Shown here in pieces: positions 1-11,057 of a stretch of DNA of 38,887 bases. This DNA comes from Cudoniella acicularis (taxonomy: Eukaryota > Ascomycota > Leotiomycetes > Helotiales > Helotiaceae). Numbering within the stretch: the stretch's first letter is position 1; the number at the start of each line of letters is the position of its first letter. The position numbers and the translations under genes are program-made. The notes under the pieces were generated by a model. The model saw only the letters and a list, made by a program, of their open reading frames with translations, did no database searches and was not told the origin of the DNA. The stretch is from NCBI GenBank assembly GCA_013054445.1, contig JAAMPI010000404.1:1-38887 (forward strand). The letters are read 5' to 3'.

Positions 1-198
1 TCCCGCATGCAAACCTCCTGCGTCATCCCAGGCGCCAAACCCCTCCGCTTCTGGGAGGAAGGCGTAGCTATTTGGAGAAATTACGGGTTGAAGGGGTTGT
101 ACCGCGGGTGTGGGGTTACGGTTGCGAGGAGCGCGCCTAGCTCTGCTTTTATTTTTATGATTTTTGATGCGTTGAAGGAGCATTTTCATATGAGTTGA
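1..198 (+). CDS. Mitochondrial carrier family protein, C-terminal fragment (5' truncated by window edge)
   Basis: The frame is open from base 1 (Ser-Arg before the first Met) to TGA at 196-198. It starts with SRMQT, the usual residues after the P-x-[DE]-x-x-[KR] signature at the end of an odd-numbered helix in the mitochondrial carrier (SLC25) family. It continues with a matrix-loop segment ([20 protein letters not shown]) and a last helix containing [18 protein letters not shown]. This is therefore the third repeat of a six-helix inner-membrane solute carrier. The substrate cannot be assigned from 65 residues. The R-S-x-P-S-x-A helix resembles basic amino acid/ornithine-type carriers, but that is a guess. 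It converges on the TspO gene across about 630 bp. Confidence 0.8.
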   Translation, partial: SRMQTSCVIPGAKPLRFWEEGVAIWRNYGLKGLYRGCGVTVARSAPSSAFIFMIFDALKEHFHMS

Positions 199-825
199 GG
201 ATGTTGATCACATGATTGATGAAGTGATGTGAGAGGAGTTGATGGATAATGAGGAGTGGAGACTTTACGATGAAGGATGGCAGGGAGGTACATTTTGCGT
301 GCATAAACCAGCGAGTTGGGTTAAGTTGGCGGTGGCATTTTTGTGTTTTCGCGTTTAGACTTGGTGGGAGGGATCGATTGATTGCATAGATGGAGCGAGC
401 TTTGGCGTTACCTTTTTTTCATCCATAGATGGTAGGACTTTCTTTCTTAAATATTCTGAAAATCCAGACAGCATTCCTTTTTGGGAACTTGGGAGGCATT
501 ATACGTATGGCGTTGGCATTCTGATGGGCATTGAATGGAATTCAGTGTGGGGTATATATATAAATGACTGGCTAATCGCCAAATGAAAAGTGCCCAAGTT
601 TTTATGACGTGAATTTCGTAGCTAGCATAGATAGCAAAAAGCCAGTAAGGAGAATCAAAGAAAAGCCTTCCTGATCCTAATTACCAGATTCCTAGTTCCT
701 ATTCCGAATTATCGAATCAATCCTTCCCCCAAGTTTCAAAGCGTAACTCCAGTATGATTCGAAAGTTCTCTCGATTTTTTTTTGTTTGATGGGGTTTGAG
801 GGAAAAGTAATTGTAAAGATCTGGA
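199..825. other. Convergent intergenic region (carrier / TspO 3' ends)
   Basis: This stretch lies between the stop of the carrier and the stop of the TspO gene. It is T- and purine-rich with no credible exon. It should hold both 3' UTRs. Nothing else was recognised. Confidence 0.5.
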
Positions 826-1801
826 TTAGGTCTCCTTTTCATCGACGTACTTGGTGTTTTTGTTGGTTGGTGAGGCGGGGACTTCCTTGTCTGCGAGGTT
901 CCAGTCATTTAGGTAGCCTACGCCGGCACTGAGGTAGGTTGCGAATCCTAACCACTAGATAGATGACGGAGTTAGTAAATTGTTTTAATAGAAATGGGGA
1001 AAAGAGGCCAAGGAATTATCTTAGCACTGTCACAGAAATACAAGTAATCCTGTGATAAGCGGCCATAAAGGTGAAATGAAGAAATTCCATCTACTTACAC
1101 CCAAGTAAGGAGCAAGAGCCCAGCCTGCAATAGCATCAACCTGTCCCCATGTATAGGTCAAGTATCCAACAGTTCCAGTGAGAGTAACGATGTCGACGGT
1201 GGCTTCAATTGGTCGCTTGGCCCAGAAGAAGAGAGGCATCCAAACCAAATTGAGTCCGAGTTGAATGGTGTAGAGTGTTGCTCCGTGTTTGGTAAGGAGT
1301 TGATGCTCAGCGGAGGCAAGGGGAGACATTCCTGTCGAGTAGGCGCGGTATGCGGAATATCCCTATTTTAGTATTGTTAGTTCGGCTTATTCTGGATTTA
1401 GTGAGAAGTAGATGTATACCATGAGGCCATATAAAACTGTCCATGCTGGGCCAAAGACCTGGGGTGGTGGGCGGTATGGTGGTTGTTTAAGGGCAAGGTA
1501 AGTTTTTTTGGGTTTCTTTGGCTATGGGTAGTGTCAGCTGTGCAAGAGAAGTAGGTTTGAGTCAGTAATAATAGAAATTTCGCAATTTGCAGAAGATGAA
1601 ACACATTGAAAGAATACAGAAATGTCGCAGATGGAAATTCCGAGTAGAGTAAAGGTAAATACACGTGGATTAAAAAGAGGGGTGCTTACGTCGAACGCTG
1701 AAACCAACTGCTGTACCCAAAGCAATTGGGAGCAGAATGGAAGCTGCTGGGTGTGCGAACACTGCCGCTGGCAGCGTGAGCGAAGGGATGAAGGTAGTCA
1801 T
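826..1801 (-). CDS. TspO/MBR (peripheral benzodiazepine receptor-type) membrane protein, with one-base frameshift
   Basis: Exons (minus strand) are 1801-1690, 1521-1420, 1362-1099 and 954-826. The family is clear from the aromatic/proline core around QPPYRPPPQVFGPAWTVLYG, then LGLNLVWMPLFFWAKRP, then VDAIAGWALAPYLG and YLNDWNL. These give the five-helix TspO fold with its conserved W, N and P residues. TspO proteins bind porphyrins and sterols, usually in the outer mitochondrial membrane. All junctions have GT-AG ends and matching phase. However, exon 2 carries one base too many: the T7 run at 1503-1509 (A7 on the coding strand) breaks the frame between PKETQK and TYLALKQ. With six bases the product is 201 aa, a normal length; without correction it would end early. 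This is more likely an assembly error than a pseudogene, because the remaining exons are fully conserved. It is divergent from ARS2. Confidence 0.9.
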
Positions 1802-2977
1802 TGTTGCGATCCTGTTGCTTTTGTTAGGGAGGGAATGGATAGAAATAGTGAGTCTCAATTGAACAGATAACGTGTTGTGTGGAGGTAGAAATGTATTCAA
1901 TTCGAGCTTCCCCTCGTGCTGCTGATGACGTCGGTTCGCATGTAAGTTACCAGCACATGCAGCTACTCGAAGCTCGCTCCCGACATGTGCTGAAGAAGGG
2001 ATTGTAAACAAAGAACGGGTACCCACTGATGGCTTTGTTGGTGTTTTCAGACAATTGCTTGATGCTGTTGACAGCAGAACGTATGTTTAGTTGATGGAAG
2101 GAAAAGCAGCGCAACCTCGAGGTGGGACCATGGGTTTTGAGAACGGAGATCAGTCCATACCTCCCCACCGCATTCACTCCCTGAAGCTCGGCTCGGCTGA
2201 AGCACGTTGTGCCTGTCTAGAACCCATCGTCCCTTCCCCAGGGCGCACCTGAGCATCGCCATCCTTGTTGATTCAACTCCGCCTTTCCCGTTGGCTGGAG
2301 ACAAGAATTGTGCTGAGTCAGCGCTCTCCACCAATCATAGCGCTCTGACTCGCAGCCGCCCCTTCCAGTCACCCTCGTGCCAGCCACCTTCAGCCCAGCG
2401 CCGCCGGAAGAAATGGCTTCGTCGCAGTGGTCCTCTGACCGAGACCGAGTTGTTCCTCTTCTCTTCAACTCCTCCTCATCGCAAGAGGAATGCTCTGCTA
2501 CCAGAGCTGCGCTCAATACTCAATTCTGTTCGTCCCTCCTTTCTACCATCATCTACTCTGCCTTTCTTGCACATCATTGCTAGAGCCCCCCTTTCAATCT
2601 CTTTACGATCGTTTTTGATCATTCCCGCAAGCCAAATCCAGCAGAAGTGGTCGTTCGTCCGCCATTGATAGGCGCTGACTCCCACCTTTCTACCTTCATT
2701 TTTCTCCTCTACCTCCTACCTCCCCCCCAAAATCCCTCGCGCTCAGTCCTCCACCCAGTACTCTACTTGTGAACACTCCTCTGACAGGCAATCATGTCGC
2801 CAAACAGCAGCAGCTTCGTTGTCGTCACCTCCATCCGACAAGCAACGGGTGTCACTTGACAAGCAGCAAACCCCGACCCGCAAGCTCTACACACCTCCTA
2901 AAAGACATCCGATTGTCCTACCAGACCGGCCTCCAGACCAGCCTCACCGCAATCTTCCTATTCGACCGCGAGCGCCG
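1802..2977. promoter_or_regulatory. Divergent intergenic/5' UTR region between TspO and ARS2
   Basis: About 1.2 kb separates the two start codons. The part nearest ARS2 (about 2690-2760) is strongly pyrimidine-rich (CT/C tracts), typical of filamentous-fungal promoters and 5' leaders. The open frames here, the longest at 2207-2668, have low-complexity translations with no family resemblance and are treated as chance. An AUG lies upstream of the ARS2 start at 2794. Confidence 0.45.
2794..2859 (+). other. Short upstream ORF (21 codons) in the ARS2 leader
   Basis: ATG at 2794 opens a 21-codon frame ending with TGA at 2857-2859, about 120 nt before the ARS2 start. It is out of frame with ARS2 (difference 184 nt). 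Its start context is weak (pyrimidine at +4). It would act as a uORF only if the transcript begins upstream of it, which I cannot see. The frame in phase with ARS2 upstream of 2978 has no ATG. Confidence 0.3.
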
Positions 2978-5882
2978 ATGAGCACCATGGATGCGTATCC
3001 AGGTTACAGAGAGCCGCCTTTGGCGCGATCACCAACCGAGAGAACAAGCTGGAGTGGACGCGACGACAGCTACAGAGCTGGCGATCGTTCCGAGCCTCGC
3101 GATAGCTTCTATCGTGGCCGATCCCCGGGTATGTGCAATTCATTCTACATGATTTCGTGGCATCGTTTCACTCTTGCGCGGCTATAATCACATGCGGCTG
3201 CAAGGCTGGCACTACGTTGTACCCTTGACTTTGCGCCAGGCGGCCATCCCGCCGCAGTTACTCGCTTTCTTTGTACCTGGGATTCAATTGTAATCATACT
3301 TACGTCCCGGTTTATAGGCAATGACCGACGTCGCACTCGCGATCGATCCCGCTCTCCAGTCGCCGTTGATCGTTACGAGCCGGGTCGTCCTCGAGATGAT
3401 TACGGTAGGCCAAGAGAACATAGGCGCGCATCGCCTGGCCCAGCTAATATTGACCGTTACGTTCCTGGTCAAGATTCTGGCCCTTCAATTTCCGTAAACC
3501 CTCTGGCAGACCCAGCTTCGTTGCCTTTCCAAGTTGGCTTTTCGTATTTCGGAGAATGGTGGCGCACAAATGAGAAGATCAAGGATGAACGCGAGCGTGC
3601 GAGAACTGGAAAACGTGGAGAACCGTATCGACCTCGCGATACTCCTGAAGATAGAGAGAAGGAAAAGGGTCGTATTCAGGTAGCTTATGATGCATACAAA
3701 GAGGAATTGCAAGCCAAAATGGCACGATCATTTGTCCAGGAACACAAGGGGGAACAATGGTTCCAAGAACGATATTTTGCAGAGGTCAGAGATGGTTTGC
3801 GCCAACAATTAAACGAATTTCGTCGAGGCAACTACAGTCAATGGGAACAAGATCTCGAATCTGGCACATTTGATGAATATTCGCTAGAGGGAATCCCAAA
3901 GAGCGAAAGCAATGGTGCTGGCGGTGTCATTGAGAAGGAAGAGGGCGAGGCGACAGCAACCAATGAGGTTCTTGGTGTTGGCGATCTTGTTCCATCTCGG
4001 GGAAGCGACATTCGAGATGAAAACGCTTTTCAACCAACTCTTCTAATAAAGACCATCGCCCCTCATGTCAGCCGTCAAAATCTAGAGACGTTTTGCAAGG
4101 AACATCTTGGTGAAGATGAAGGTGGCTTTAAGTGGTTGAGTTTGAGTGATCCAAATCCAAGCAAACGCTATCATAGAATTGGTTGGGTCATGCTACATCC
4201 TGCTCCCGAGACGGCCCCGATTGCTGATCGTCCTGAAATTAAGGATGAGGATGGAGACATTAAGCCAGTTGATGCTCCAACTCTTTCAACAGCTGAGAAG
4301 GCCCTCGAGGCTATTAATGGCAAGACTGTCAAAGATGAAGTTCGAGGAGATTTCACGTGCCACGTCGGCGTTCATGTGCCCCCAAGTCTTCCACGGAAGA
4401 AGGCTCTTTGGGATCTATTCTCAGCCCCCGAACGAGTTGAGAAAGACCTCGAATTAGCACAACGTCTTGTACAAAAGTTTGAGGAAGATTTCGGATCAGA
4501 TTTTAATGCTGTTCTTAAAATTGAAGAGAGGGTTGAGGATCTGAGGACTTCCGGCCGCTTATTACCTCCTGTCACAGCTCAAACTCCAACAATTAAAAAG
4601 TTGAAAACTCGTGACTTCCTTGGTCTTGATGAAGCCATGGATGAGGGCGAAGAGCTTGAAGAAGAGGAGGACGAGGAGGAAGGTGCTTTGGATGATGAGG
4701 TTGACGATGAAGATCTTCTCGTCAAGAAGAAGCAACTGGATCTCATGGTCGAATATCTTCGTCGAGTTTTCAATTTCTGCTTCTTTTGCGTCTTTGAGAG
4801 CGATTCCATCCATGAACTTACCCGAAAATGCCCTGGTGGTCATCTTCGAAGACCTCGCAACACATTGACGACATCTGGGAAGGCCGCTGCCAGAGCCTCT
4901 GCTTTGGGTGAACCATTCCCTGGCAAGAAACGACTTGATTCGGATGACAATGAAGGAGGTCCGATGTCTCCTGACGGTGACCGAAAATTTCCCCGCAATA
5001 GTGCAGCTTCAAAGGCCGAACAACAACTTTCACGTGCTTTCAACTGGGTGAAGACTTTTGAAGACAAAATCATGCAAATTCTCGAGTCCGAGGCCGTTGA
5101 TGTACGAAAGCTTGGCGGCATGCCCACCGAGGAGGCACTGAAGGTTGAACTCGTCAAATACGTGAAACAAGAAGACGAGCACAAATTCAGATGCCGCGTT
5201 CCAGAATGTACAAAACTTTTCAAGGAGGAACACTTCTGGAGAAAACATGTTGAAAAGCGCCATCCTGAATGGCTGGAGGGCTTGAAGAAAGATGTAAGTA
5301 GATCATTAAAATGATAGTCTGGATGCCACTAACACTTTGCAGTTTGATCTGGTCAACACTTATGTTATTGATCCTGCTCATATCGCCCCTTCGAGATCAG
5401 ATGCCAATAGCAATGGACACTTTCCACCAGCAAATGGACACATGCCTGCAGGTACCCCTCGTGGATTCAATCTACAGAACTTCGGTATGGGAGGACTGCC
5501 GATGCAAGGGTTTGGCACTCCCGGCAACTTTCCCCCATTTCTCGGTGGAGTTCAAGCACCTCTTGGATGGCCTGCTGGTACAGACCCTCGTGGAGCTGGT
5601 CCTATCAGACGAGGTGGTAGACAGTATCAAAGCAATCCTCGTGCTGGTCCGTATGACCGTCGCCCAAGAGATCAGCGCTGGGGACCAGAGAATGGTAGAT
5701 TGAGTCCACCCCCTGGATCCCGCCGCGGCGGAGCTATGGCCGGTGGTGGAGGTAGATGGGGAGACGGAGCTGCCGGTGGAGCTGCAGTTGGACCTCGCGA
5801 GGCAGTCCAGGGCAGAAGCCTGAAGTCTTATGAGGATCTCGATGCTGTTGCTGGTGGTGGATCGGGAGAACTCAACTACTAA
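2978..5882 (+). CDS. ars2: ARS2/SERRATE (Pir2-type) zinc-finger RNA-processing protein
   Basis: Exons 2978-3128, 3318-5293 and 5343-5882 give 888 aa. A second ATG at 2987 has a better context (CACCATGG). ARS2 is the nuclear cap-binding-complex partner that links capped RNA to decay, small-RNA and 3' processing; fission yeast Pir2 is the relative. Visible parts in order: an N-terminal Arg/Ser/Asp tail; the SERRATE/ARS2 N domain starting with PFQVGFSYFGEWW (about 119); a central region with an RRM-like segment; an acidic block of Glu/Asp (about 490-520); the family hallmark CPGGHLRRPR (about 550); and a C2H2 finger with Cys676, Cys681, His694 and His699. A Gly/Arg-rich tail ends the protein, and the C-terminal leg is what binds cap-binding complex in relatives. 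Intron 1 is GTATGT...TATAG and intron 2 GTAAGT...GCAG, both in correct phase. No defects were seen. Confidence 0.93.
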
Positions 5883-6424
5883 CGGAGGTTTTATTTGATA
5901 TGTTGCTCTCAACTTGCTGTGAAAAGCCATAATTGGCGTTAGGGATATATCATGCTACTGGGCAAGGCTTCGTCCAAATGAACCTGCCACTTCTAGGCCT
6001 GAATTCTGCTACCTTATGTTGTACCATAGCGGTGGCCTCTTTGAAACAAAATGCACCAAGAAAATAAATTCATTCGGATCTGATGTTGGCTCGTTGTGTA
6101 GTGAGAATGCTTCCCTCAGACTAGAAAGACGTGACTGGTCGCAACGCTTTCACTTTGTCAAGCCATCTATTAGTCCACACTAGTGTAAATAAACAAGAGT
6201 TCAACAGTCAATAGCCGAGAGTCAGGGGCGAATCAAAAGGCGGTGAAAGACCCCTCGACCGTGCATAATTTGTCCCCCACTACATCCAAAACTAACCTCC
6301 AACCCTCGAAGCCGCACACTTGCTCTGCATTGCTCCGTGGGTAGAACCTTTGCAGCAGTCGCAGCTCATCTCACCTTAATCTTCCAATCCACTACAAAAA
6401 GAATCTCTATCTGCATCGCTCAAG
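5883..6424 (+). promoter_or_regulatory. ARS2 3' UTR and alpha-tubulin promoter/leader
   Basis: This is a tandem intergenic region of about 540 bp. The last 130 bp before the tubulin ATG are C- and CT-rich with short purine breaks, the usual look of highly expressed fungal genes. No TATA box stands out. Confidence 0.4.
6063..6068 (+). terminator. Possible poly(A) signal for ARS2
   Basis: An AATAAA hexamer lies about 180 nt downstream of the ARS2 stop in an A-rich context, before the alpha-tubulin promoter. Fungal poly(A) signals are loose, so this is only suggestive. Confidence 0.3.
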
Positions 6425-8050
6425 ATGACTCGAGGCGAGGTAAATACACGGAGACACGTCCGATCCGCAAATTGTGTGCCGCGGTTGCGGACGCATGTTT
6501 TTGGGCAACAACAGGAGCTGATTCAATTGTTTACACGCAGATTCTCCATCTTCATATCGGCCAGGCTGGCACACAGCTGGGAAACAGTGCCTGGGAGCTG
6601 TACGTTTTCGTCGCCGTCCTAGGTAGTGTTTCTTGGGTTGACAACGCTGCAGGTATCTTCTTGAGCACGGCCTCAAGCAAGATGGGCGCCCCGACCCTGA
6701 TGCAAAGGCGCTTCACGACTCTGGTGAGCTCGACACCGTCTTCACGGAAACCGGCAGCGGGAAATATGTTCCTCGATCTATCTTTGTCGACTTGGACCCT
6801 TCCCCTATCGACGAGATCCGCACTGGTGATTACCGACAGCTGTTCCACCCTGAGCTCCTGATTAGCGGTAAGGAGGATGCTGCCAACAATTATGCCCGTG
6901 GTCACTACACAATTGGCAAGGAGATCTTGGATGGCACTTTGGATAAGATCCGTCGTGTCTTGGTAGGGATACAAGCTTCTTTTCTTAAGAATCTTGCTGA
7001 CTAGGACATAGGACAACTGCTCTTCTCTCCAGGGATTCTTGATCTTCCATTCTTTTGGCGGTGGAACTGGATCTGGTTTCGGTTCTCTCCTCCTTGAGCG
7101 TCTCTCTACCGACTATGGCAAGAAATCCAAACTCGAATTCGCCGTCTACCCAGCTCCTCGGGTCTCCACCGCTGTCGTCGAGCCCTACAATGCCGTTTTG
7201 AGCACTCATAGCACAATCGAGAACTCAGACTGCACATTCCTGGTCGACAATGAAGCTGTCTACGATATCTGCCGCCGTAACCTTGATATCCCCCGTCCAT
7301 CGTTTGAGCACTTGAACCGATTGATCGCTCAAGTTGTCAGCTCAATCACGTCTTCGCTCCGTTTTGATGGTGCCTTGAATGTTGATTTGAATGAGTTCCA
7401 AACGAACTTGGTTCCCTATCCAAGAATTCATTACCCCTTGATCAGTTACGCTCCAGTCATCTCCGCTGCCAGGAGTTCTCACGAAAGCTTCAAGACTCAA
7501 GAACTGACTCTCCAGTATGAATATTACAACCCAAAATTTATAACATTGCTAACATTATTGAAGGTGCTTCGAACCCAACAACCAAATGGTTGTCTGCGAC
7601 CCCCGTAACGGCAAGTACATGGCAGTCGCACTCCTCTACCGTGGTGATGTCGTCCCCCGTGACTGCAACGCCGCTGTCGCCTCCCTAAAAGCTAAAACAT
7701 CATTCAACCTCGTCGAATGGTGCCCTACCGGCTTCAAGCTTGGCATTAACTACCAAAAGCCTATGTCCGTCCCATCTACCTCTCCCAACGACGGTGCCCT
7801 CGCCTCCGTCGACCGTAGCGTCTCCATGCTAAGCAACACCACTGCGATCGCCGAGGCCTGGTCAAGACTCGATCACAAGTTCGATCTCATGTACAGCAAG
7901 CGCGCATTCGTGCATTGGTATGTGGGTGAGGGGATGGAGGAGGGTGAGTTCTCCGAGGCGAGAGAGGATTTGGCTGCATTGGAGAAGGATTATGAGGAGG
8001 TGGCTGCGGATAGCTTTGATCCTGAGGAGGTTGACGAAGCCGAGTACTAG
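6425..8050 (+). CDS. tubA: Alpha-tubulin
   Basis: Exons 6425-6439, 6541-6599, 6653-6962, 7012-7514 and 7564-8050 give 457 aa. This is the alpha subunit of the microtubule heterodimer, holding the non-exchangeable GTP. Visible hallmarks are [15 protein letters not shown] (T1 loop) and the tubulin signature GGGTGSG at residues 144-150. [20 protein letters not shown] contains the Glu of the alpha T7 loop that triggers beta-tubulin GTP hydrolysis. [20 protein letters not shown] and an acidic tail ending in EAEY follow. The first exon is only 15 nt, a common layout in fungal tubulins. Two small departures: the protein starts MTRGE rather than the usual M-R-x-E, and the loop after KPMSVP is a few residues longer than usual. 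All introns are GT-AG with consistent phase. It could be either fungal alpha-tubulin paralogue; A versus B is not decided here. Confidence 0.96.
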
Positions 8051-9185
8051 TTTACTTTTGCTCTATCTGTTGGGTATGGTGATACCTGGTGCATTTTTGT
8101 CGTCAGATATCCTAGCGTTGCTTTGAGCGGTGTGGTGTGTTCCTTTCTCGACGAACGAGATGGCGAGGAGAAATCAAGGTTGAATGGAGTGGGTGTAGAT
8201 TGAATGGTTGGGTGGTTGATAAGTGGCTCTCTAATACCACAGGTGACGGGATATGGACGTACGTCTAGAAAAACTTCGGAAATGAAATGAAGATTCAAAT
8301 CATACATGCATGTTCTTCACCCCACCTTGTTTTTGAAATGATGATTTGAAGTAGTTAAGGATGAAATTTGGAAGTGAAGAGCGGGAGTGAGGAGGTAAGG
8401 AGGTAGGTAGAGAGTCATACAAGAAAAGAGTAGGTTAGTAGATAAGAGCGCTGGATTCGATAGCCTTGATATGACCAGCGGCATCTGCAACACTTCGAAC
8501 AAAACCGAGAGATAGAAAGAAGGCGTGACTATTTAAGTGAAATCCAGTGTTGTCGCAAGGAGAGGCAGATTTTTAACTGTTTAAAAAACAGAATATCTCC
8601 TCACCTAGTGTCTGCCTTCCATCTGTCCAATCCGGAGCCGCTCCAAGAGGAAATATCAACTGTCTTTTTTTCGTTTGCGAAGCCAAAAGGAGGTGGGAAG
8701 GGAGGATGGGCTCTTCGTGTTTGGTTTTAAAGGGTGCTTGCTGGTGATAAGTGAGGTAGGCCCTGGTAGCCTGGTAGGGGGTAATGAGGAGAGGAAGAGT
8801 GGTTGCTGTGGTATCCTGATCGAACTGAACTGGACTTGAGTCAGTGAGGTGAGGTGATTTGAGGAGAGGTGAGTCATTGATAGACTGTACGAAATCCAAA
8901 CCGATATTTCAATGCTCACTTGCTATCAAGTAAGCCCTGTCATTTTATTTCTTATTTCTTTCTTGGAAAAGGGGGAACGAGGAGTTGAGCGAGAGAAGGA
9001 AGGGTTGAAAGTAGAGGTTGGGGAAAAGCTCAATCGAATCCCCTTAAAACCCAACCCTGATGTCAAGTGGCAAAAAAATTCCAACACCGAGGACTGCGCA
9101 CGCCCAAAACTACACTTCACCTCACTATCGCATCCCTATCCCTTTTGCTGCGGTGGGGATTGCACTCCAGACGAGCTGTAAACAC
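8051..9185. other. Alpha-tubulin 3' flank, no gene recognised
   Basis: This region is purine-rich on the plus strand with long GA/GGA stretches (8350-8420, 8740-8880). Short open frames have biased, low-complexity translations. I see no exon with both splice signals and conserved sequence. Confidence 0.4.
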
Positions 9186-10260
9186 TTCACGATTAAAATA
9201 TAACCACTGCAAGAAATGCTCTAATTTCCTTCTGAGATATTAAATAAGACAAAAACCATTATTTACACTGTTTTAAAGTCCGAAAACCACATCTGTTGTG
9301 GTGTTCCTGGACTTTTGCGATATATATTTTTGAGTGCAATCGTAGCCGCAGCACGCGGCAGCAGAGGGAATACAGTATACACGCGAAGGGACAAGATAAA
9401 GCCTTTTACGATTAGGTAATCAGCTATTCTCTTACAATTTTAAAATTATTTAATCTAAACTCCACGCTTAAAAGTTGTACGTAGTGCTTTGCGCGAGGGG
9501 AGGAGGCTTACAGCTTGAGGGCTCACAACTTGCGGCTGAGGCAGGCCTGTTGCTTACTGTCGGGGGTTGAAGCCTGAAGACCCTGCGCGCTTATTGTGTG
9601 ATATTCGCTAAGTTTGTATGATACGAACTTGGATTATTATTATTTTAATGACTACAAATTAAAAATTTGATCTCAAGTCGTATGTAGAGTTCTGTGTCCA
9701 GGAAAAGAATATTTAAAATTAAAATTCAATTATATATTCCTAAAAGATGCGGGATAAAGAGCCACAAGGAATGTAGAGTTGCACACCTCGCGAACTAGTT
9801 GTAGTCGGCGACCTGGCAAATCTACCCCGCAAAGAAGGGGGTAGGTACTTCGTAGTGATTGAGCCTTTCTCAAAGGTAACGATAAAAGTTAAGAGAAACT
9901 CTGAGGGATGCGGTACTACCTGGCATTTTGGGCCGACTTAACGACGCTTTCCCTTCCCCCAATGAAAAGCGCCTGTGACTTGTGGATGTTGGTTGCTAGG
10001 ATATAGAAATGCATGAAGATATTCAATAGGTAGCTGGCGTTGTAACCACTTTACCCATAGTAGAACTCCGCGCTGCCGCCGATTAGTTTATATCTATTGA
10101 TTCATTTAATTGTCCTATTCTTTTTCTTTTATTGATTTAAGCGTTATAAAATGGGCATGTTAAATGTTCCATAACGCTTCTGCCGAGCCATCTTGTAAAC
10201 TGGCTTTTTGTGGTATTATGTTTGCATTTACCATATCCACATGATATCTTAAATTAACAC
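9186..10260. repeat. AT-rich island, possible decayed transposable-element remnant
   Basis: Base composition changes abruptly near 9186 to AT-rich blocks (9186-9310, 9405-9480, 9630-9750, 10090-10260). These alternate with GC-richer patches that look like LTR or leader fragments (9345-9410, 9490-9600, 9780-9960). All frames are closed. TA-rich blocks with no surviving ORF fit an old element damaged by repeat-induced point mutation. I could not identify terminal repeats or any transposase/polymerase motif, so the type is unknown. Confidence 0.35.
9610..9630. repeat. 21-bp near-perfect palindrome
   Basis: AAGTTTGTAT, a single G, then ATACGAACTT: two 10-bp arms with one mismatch around a 1-nt centre, inside the AT-rich island. 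It could be a protein-binding site or element-end relic. No function can be assigned. Confidence 0.4.
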
Positions 10261-11057
10261 ATCCAGTAATAATCATGGCCGAGCAATTCACCCGAATGTG
10301 ATTTGAAGATATCAAAATGACAGAAACTCAGGCCCTCAACGGCAATCCCCGGATAGGTCTACAATAGAATCGAAGAAGTCCGAATCGGAATAAATGCCTG
10401 GGTTGCATGGAGTATTCCCATTCATTACTTTCCTTACTAATATCATTCAATGACATGATTTGGAAAACGAATGGAAGTGTTCAAGTGGCCCCCAAAAATA
10501 CCTCGACGTAACCCCAACCATAACATGGAAGATATTCATCCTTGCAGGTACATTGCCAACATTGCCATGGCTCTTGATTGAGGAATGCTTCCCCTTTAGA
10601 GACGGCTTGCAGAGCTGCTTGTTACAGGCCGCCTAATCGTTGATATCGAACCGAAGTATTCAAGTCAATGGTCATGAGTCCTTTACCCCGGCCGAATTCC
10701 AACTTCCAACATTTTCAGTTGCGAATCATGAGTTTACAAAAGGTCACGCGTCTTGGCAGAGGTACCAGGTACATCCAGCTTCCTCTCCGAGCGCTAAATG
10801 CACGCTGTAAAGAAGCATAGAAATACAGGCCACCTCAGCCCACCTGAATATTGATGCCCAAAATCCATCTATAGTACCAGCGGTGGGAACTAGGTGCCAC
10901 TCAACCGGCAGCGAGATTGAATGTATGCATACTGTGTTCCATTGGCCATAAGGGCTTTCTCCTGATGGATTATGTACTCCATCCACAGCATTCCCAGTAG
11001 ACTTGACAGTCGCGAGTTGAACATGGCAATGAGTGTTCAGCGTCGATACAGATAGTT
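10261..11057. other. Intergenic stretch 3' of arginyl-tRNA synthetase, no gene recognised
   Basis: Composition here is more balanced than in the island to the left. The short minus-strand frame at 10744-10986 lies just downstream of the ArgRS stop and probably falls in its 3' UTR; it has no recognisable domain. Confidence 0.35.

Noticed and set aside
2207..2668. 153-codon plus-strand frame in the TspO/ARS2 intergenic region
   Set aside because: Low-complexity Ser/Pro/Arg translation, with an equally long opposing frame; it is probably leader/promoter DNA.
2819..2977. N-terminal extension of ARS2 in the same frame
   Set aside because: The upstream frame is open but contains no ATG; it opens at TTG. 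The first in-frame ATG is 2978.
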